From positions 1 to 17,050 of the forward strand of contig URQO01000040.1 in NCBI GenBank assembly GCA_900550135.1: DNA of 17,050 nucleotides, written 5' to 3'. Origin of the DNA: an uncultured Eubacterium sp. GTDB taxonomy: Bacteria; Bacillota; Clostridia; Lachnospirales; Lachnospiraceae. The stretch's first letter is position 1. Each line of letters opens with the position of its first letter. This document shows positions 13,331 through 17,050 of the stretch, one piece after another. The notes below the pieces were generated by a model, which worked only from the letters and a program-made list of their open reading frames with translations, ran no database searches and was not told the origin of the DNA. Both the position numbers and the translations under genes were made by a program.

Positions 13331-13358
13331 AACAATTGTTATAAATAACACTTGTTAT
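13329..13358 (+). promoter_or_regulatory. Two tandem TetR-type operators
   Basis: ATAACAATTGTTAT (13329-13342) is a perfect 14-base palindrome. ATAACACTTGTTAT (13345-13358) has the same 6-base arms around CT. Their starts are 16 bases apart. They cover the end of the -10 and the transcription start, so a bound TetR dimer would block initiation. The adjacent TetR gene is the obvious binder (inference). Confidence 0.8.
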
Positions 13359-13374
13359 AAATGGAGACAGGAAT

Positions 13375-13992
13375 ATGCCGGCAAAAAGAAAAATATATAA
13401 AGAAGATATAATAAACGCATCATTGAATATTATAAGAGAAAAAGGCATGGATGGATTAAATGCCAGAAAGTTGGCGAAAAAACTAGGATGTTCAACCCAA
13501 CCTATTTTTTATATTTATCCCAGCATGGATGACATAAAAAAAGATGTCTTAAAAGAAGTAGCCAAGGTGTTTGATAATGCGATGATGGATAGTAATTATG
13601 ATAGACCCGTGTATAAAGACATAGGACGGAATTATATAAAATTTGCTCAAAATGAACCTGAAATTTTTAAGTTGTTATTCAACAGTGACTACAGGGAAGG
13701 TGCTATAGATTTTATTAAATTAACCGGTTCATCAAAGCCTATATTTGAAACAATTTCAAAACAGACAGGATTATCAAAAAAGGAAGCAGAAAAGTTCCAC
13801 TTAAAAATGTGGTTGTATGTCAATGGAATTGCAAATTTGGTGCTAAACAACACATGCAATTTTACAGATGATGAAATTGATGAATTGTTACGAGAACAAT
13901 ATATTTCTATGGTTTTGTTGGAAATAGATAGAGGAAACATAAAAAAAGAAGTATTGGAGAATGTGAAAAATAAAAAGTTAAAAAGAAAATAA
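13375..13992 (+). CDS. TetR/AcrR family transcriptional repressor
   Basis: A 205-residue one-component regulator. Residues about 8-55 form the TetR helix-turn-helix: IINASLNIIREKGMDGLNAR (12-31), LAKKLGCSTQPIFYIYPSMD (33-52). The remainder is a helical ligand-binding domain with a Met/Phe/Trp-lined pocket (KFHLKMWLYVNGIANLVLNN). GGAGACAGG lies before the ATG. The gene leads an operon with an ABC ATPase and two permeases, so it most likely represses the exporter until the exported compound or a related signal binds. Two palindromes between the -10 and the start codon give direct evidence for autoregulation. The inducer is unknown. Confidence 0.92.
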   Translation: MPAKRKIYKEDIINASLNIIREKGMDGLNARKLAKKLGCSTQPIFYIYPSMDDIKKDVLKEVAKVFDNAMMDSNYDRPVYKDIGRNYIKFAQNEPEIFKLLFNSDYREGAIDFIKLTGSSKPIFETISKQTGLSKKEAEKFHLKMWLYVNGIANLVLNNTCNFTDDEIDELLREQYISMVLLEIDRGNIKKEVLENVKNKKLKRK

Positions 13993-14021
13993 AAATGTAA
14001 GATATATATGAGGTGCATTAT

Positions 14022-14783
14022 ATGGAAAAGGTAATAGAAATTGCAAATTTAACAAAAGAGTACAAAGAGAAAAAAGCTGTAGATGATTTATCTTTTGATG
14101 TATACCAGGGAGAAATATTGGGACTTTTAGGCCCAAATGGAAGTGGGAAAAGTACAACTATCAATTCCATTCTGGCATTGCTAAAATACCAAAGTGGCAC
14201 CATCAAAATATTTGGTCAGGAAATGAAGCCGGATTCATATGACATTAAAGAAAAAATTGGTGTTATTTTTCAGGATGTTGCTGTATTTGATGAATTAAGC
14301 GTTTATGACAATATCAATTATTTTTGTGGATTGTATATTAAAGATAAAAATACAAGAAAGCAGTACGTTGAAGATGCAATCAAACTTGTTGGCCTGGAAG
14401 AATTTAAAAAATATCTGCCTAAAAAATTGTCAGGAGGTTTGCTAAGACGGTTGAACATAGCATGTGGTATAGCACACAAGCCTAAACTGATTTTTTTAGA
14501 TGAACCAACAGTGGCTGTTGATCCACAAAGCAGAAACAATATTTTAGATGGCATAAAGAAATTAAGAGATGATGGGGCAACCATTGTTTACACCACTCAT
14601 TATATGGAAGAAGTGGAGATTCTTTGTGACAGAATTATTATTTTAGACAAAGGAAAAATTATTGCTCAGGGAACAAGCGAGGAGTTAAAGAAAGAGGCCA
14701 ATATTGAAGAAAAAATTGAGAGAGTAGGCCCAACTTTAAATGATGTATTTTTGAAATTAACAGGGAAGGAATTAAGAGACTAA
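14022..14783 (+). CDS. ABC transporter ATP-binding protein (ABC-2 exporter)
   Basis: A 253-residue ATPase that powers the two membrane proteins that follow. Seen: Walker A GPNGSGKS (37-44), Q-loop Gln84, signature LSGGLLRRL (136-144), Walker B LIFLDEP (156-162) with Glu161, D-loop VAVDP (164-168), and switch TTHYMEE with His193. It belongs to the CcmA/DrrA-like ATPases that partner ABC-2 permeases in drug, bacteriocin or lipid export. The start is ATG 14022: GAGGTG lies 6 bases upstream and overlaps an in-frame GTG at 14013. The stop overlaps the next start by one base (TAATG), so the operon is tightly coupled. It lacks a long C-terminal extension. Confidence 0.94.
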   Translation: MEKVIEIANLTKEYKEKKAVDDLSFDVYQGEILGLLGPNGSGKSTTINSILALLKYQSGTIKIFGQEMKPDSYDIKEKIGVIFQDVAVFDELSVYDNINYFCGLYIKDKNTRKQYVEDAIKLVGLEEFKKYLPKKLSGGLLRRLNIACGIAHKPKLIFLDEPTVAVDPQSRNNILDGIKKLRDDGATIVYTTHYMEEVEILCDRIIILDKGKIIAQGTSEELKKEANIEEKIERVGPTLNDVFLKLTGKELRD

Positions 14784-15958
14784 TGTTTGTTCATAATTTG
14801 AAATATACTATCAAAACATTATTCAGAAATAAAATATTAATCTTTTGGACATTTGCCTTTCCAATAATTTTAGGAATCTTTTTCAACATGGCATTTTCCA
14901 ATATTGAAAAAGATGAAGTGCTTAAAGTGTTTGATATTGCAGTGGTAAATAATGAGCAGTTTAAACATCAGAACATATACAAAGAGGCAATAGACGGATT
15001 ATCAAAAGGTAATGACAAGCTGTTTAACGTACAGTATGTTACAAAAGAAAAGGCAGATTTATTGCTGGATGATTCAGACGTTGAGGGATATATTGTTTTT
15101 GAAAATAATAAGCCACAGGTAGTGGTAAAAGAAAATGGTACATACCAGACCATGCTTAAATTCGTGGTAAATGAAATTACCCAAAACAAAATAATGGTAA
15201 CTGACTTAAGTGAGCAGGCCATAAGAAAACAGATGGAAAAAGGAAATATCAATGTTGATACAGCAAAAATAGTCAGTGATATATTAACTAAAATTCAAAA
15301 TCAGCAGGTAAAAATGACCGATATTTCCAGCTCAAATCTAAGTTATATGCAGATAGAGTATTACACCCTTATTGCCATGGCATGTATGTACGGTGGAATG
15401 CTTGGACTGACTGCAATTAACGCGTGCCTTGCCAATATGAGCAGCAAGGGTAAGAGAATATCAGTATCTCCAAATCGAAAAAGTACAGTAGTATTAAGTG
15501 CAGCAATGGGCTCTTACTTTGTTAGTCTGGTTGGACTTGCCATCTTAATGCTGTTTTTGAAGTTTGCATTGCATGTGGATTTTGGAGATAATATTTTACT
15601 GGTTCTGCTTCTTGCAGCTGTGGGCAATCTGGCAGGTATTTCCCTTGGCATTTTGATTGCTTCAATATTCAGGGTATCAGAGGGAGCAAAGACAGGTATC
15701 ACAATTGCTGTTACAATGTTTCTTTCTGTGCTTTCAGGAATGATGGGAGTAACGTTAAAATATGTAATAGACAAAAATGCTCCAATTGTAAATCTGATTA
15801 ATCCAAACAATCTTATAACAGATGGTTTTTATTCTTTATATTATTACAACACATTGGACAGATATTTCCGTGATGTATGTTATTTACTGGTGTTTGTAGC
15901 AATCTGTTTGATTATTTCTTTCGTAAGTTTAAGGAGGGAAAAGTATGACAGTATTTAG
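14783..15958 (+). CDS. ABC-2 type permease subunit 1
   Basis: A 391-residue membrane protein of the ABC-2 exporter type. One N-terminal helix (residues 18-38, ILIFWTFAFPIILGIFFNMA) is followed by an outside domain of about 150 residues. Then come about five helices: 192-218, 236-260, 269-296, 304-322 and 365-384. LINPNNLITDGFYSLYYY (338-355) is the re-entrant stretch before the last helix typical of this family. It probably pairs with the next gene as a heterodimer with the shared ATPase. The ATG sits in the preceding stop codon (TAATG). Substrate unknown; lipid, antibiotic or peptide export are all possible. Confidence 0.9.
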   Translation: MFVHNLKYTIKTLFRNKILIFWTFAFPIILGIFFNMAFSNIEKDEVLKVFDIAVVNNEQFKHQNIYKEAIDGLSKGNDKLFNVQYVTKEKADLLLDDSDVEGYIVFENNKPQVVVKENGTYQTMLKFVVNEITQNKIMVTDLSEQAIRKQMEKGNINVDTAKIVSDILTKIQNQQVKMTDISSSNLSYMQIEYYTLIAMACMYGGMLGLTAINACLANMSSKGKRISVSPNRKSTVVLSAAMGSYFVSLVGLAILMLFLKFALHVDFGDNILLVLLLAAVGNLAGISLGILIASIFRVSEGAKTGITIAVTMFLSVLSGMMGVTLKYVIDKNAPIVNLINPNNLITDGFYSLYYYNTLDRYFRDVCYLLVFVAICLIISFVSLRREKYDSI

Positions 15959-17002
15959 CACAATCTTAAAAATATTAAATAAACTGAAAGGTATGCTGAT
16001 TTTGTATACAGTGATGCTGGTAGCAATTACTACCATCAATCAGACATCAGGAAATAAAGTGACAAACTTTGAAGAGTCAAAACCTGACATGCTTATTGTA
16101 AATAATGATAGCAAAAATGTTATCACAGATGGATTTGTTTATTACATAAAAAAGCATGCAAATATTAAGGATATTGACACATCAAATCAGGATAAAATAA
16201 ATGATGCCATTTTTTATAGAGATGTAAACTTTGTGATTTATATCCCGGAGAATTTCGGAAAAGATTTAAAAGAGGGTAAGGAGCCTTCGCTTAAATACAA
16301 GGAAACCGGTGATGAATACGCATCATACAGCAGGATGCTTGTGGAAAAATATATTAAAACGGTTAAGACATACAAAGACTACTACAGTGGAAGCCAGTTG
16401 ATAGAAAAGGTAAATAATATAGTTGAAAATGACACAAAAGTACAGGTGAAATCTTCACTTGATACGTCAAAAATGAGTACAATGACAGCTTATTTTAACT
16501 TTTTAAATTATGCACTTTTGGCAGGCTGTGTGTACTGTATTACCATGATTTTGGCAAGCCTTAAACAGGAAAATGTAAGAAAGCGAACTATTGTAAGTAG
16601 TTTTAATTACAGGAAATATAACAGAATTGTACTTTTTTCAAATGCAATAGTAATAGTGGCAATGTGGATACTTTACATGATACTTAGTTTAATTTTGTTT
16701 AAGGATTCCATGTTTACTGCAAATGGTTTGGCATTTGTACTCAATTCTCTGGTATTCGCTTTGTGTGGTCTTAGTATTGGATTTTTGATTGGAAATATTA
16801 CTACAAACAAAGCTGCAATCGGTGGTATTGTAAATGTGGTGGCACTTGGCACATCATTCCTATGTGGATGTTTTGTACCATTTGAATACATGCCTGATTA
16901 TGTGCTAAAAATTGCCCACATATTACCAACATATTATTTTGTAGCAAATAATCAGTTAATTAAAACCATAGAAAGTTTCAATATGGATACATTAAAACCA
17001 AT
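15945..17002 (+). CDS. ABC-2 type permease subunit 2, 3' end missing
   Basis: An N-terminal 352 residues of a second ABC-2 permease with the same plan as its neighbour: one helix (15-32), an outside domain to about 185, then helices near 186-206, 225-246, 252-280 and 286-305. MPDYVLKIAHILPTYYFVAN matches the pre-final-helix stretch, so only the last helix and tail are missing. The start has AGGAGGG upstream and overlaps the preceding gene by 14 bases. The frame apparently continues to a TAG at 17022-17024, but residues 354-359 (DRKSVV) and that stop are encoded by sequencing adapter, so the real C-terminus is unknown. Confidence 0.88.
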
Positions 17003-17050
17003 AGATCGGAAGAGCGTCGTGTAGGGAAAGAGTGTAGATCTCGGTGGTCG
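17003..17050. other. Illumina TruSeq adapter sequence at the contig end
   Basis: From 17003 the sequence begins AGATCGGAAGAGCGTCGTGT and continues as the reverse complement of the Illumina TruSeq universal adapter to the last base, 48 bases in all. It is an artefact and not part of the genome. Confidence 0.98.

Noticed and set aside
17003..17024. Natural C-terminus and stop codon of the second permease
   Set aside because: These bases are Illumina adapter.

Overview
The window is AT-rich DNA (about one third G+C by eye) with strong AAGGAGG-type ribosome binding sites, near-consensus sigma-A promoters and U-tailed hairpin terminators. Together with the gene content (MepA-like MATE exporter, Ig2/FnIII surface protein, TetR-ABC-2 operon, many small defence and toxin modules) this points to a low-GC Bacillota, most likely a gut Clostridia of the Lachnospiraceae type. 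That placement is inference from style; no rRNA or marker gene is present. The right end is not genomic: bases 17003-17050 match the Illumina TruSeq universal adapter (reverse complement), so the last gene is cut artificially.

Layout. (1) 1-205: AT-rich, no gene, a few short repeats. (2) 206-2832, minus strand: a Gfo/Idh/MocA oxidoreductase and a MATE exporter, each with its own candidate promoter. (3) 2833-3132: divergent control region with five imperfect CTCATAAAAGTGTAAA repeats in front of the next gene. (4) 3133-8320, plus strand: a 984-residue PLD nuclease / DEAD-like helicase / DUF3427 protein, a hipB-hipA toxin-antitoxin pair with its own consensus promoter between two operator-like sites, and a MutT-type NUDIX hydrolase. 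Short sequences from the helicase tail and its trailer recur just upstream of the NUDIX gene, so hipBA looks inserted into an older helicase-NUDIX pair. A strong terminator at 8339-8394 closes this block. (5) 8587-11964: a three-gene surface operon of a secreted Ig2/FnIII protein, a signal-peptide protein with a C-terminal membrane anchor, and a lipoprotein ending in an LHH-type HNH/EndoVII nuclease (polymorphic-toxin style). (6) 12039-12566: a nitroreductase. (7) 12674-13273: a YefM-RelE/ParE toxin-antitoxin pair with promoter, dyad and terminator. (8) 13375 to the end: a TetR regulator with two tandem palindromic operators, an ABC ATPase and two ABC-2 permeases, the second truncated by the adapter.

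How it fits together. The middle of the window reads as an accessory island: two toxin-antitoxin pairs, a nuclease-helicase of the kind found in defence loci, and a surface-anchored nuclease toxin, lying between ordinary transporter and redox genes. The most unusual candidates are the helicase/NUDIX unit split by hipBA and the coupled membrane-protein/LHH-lipoprotein pair with no visible immunity gene. The TetR-ABC operon is a typical self-regulated efflux cassette.
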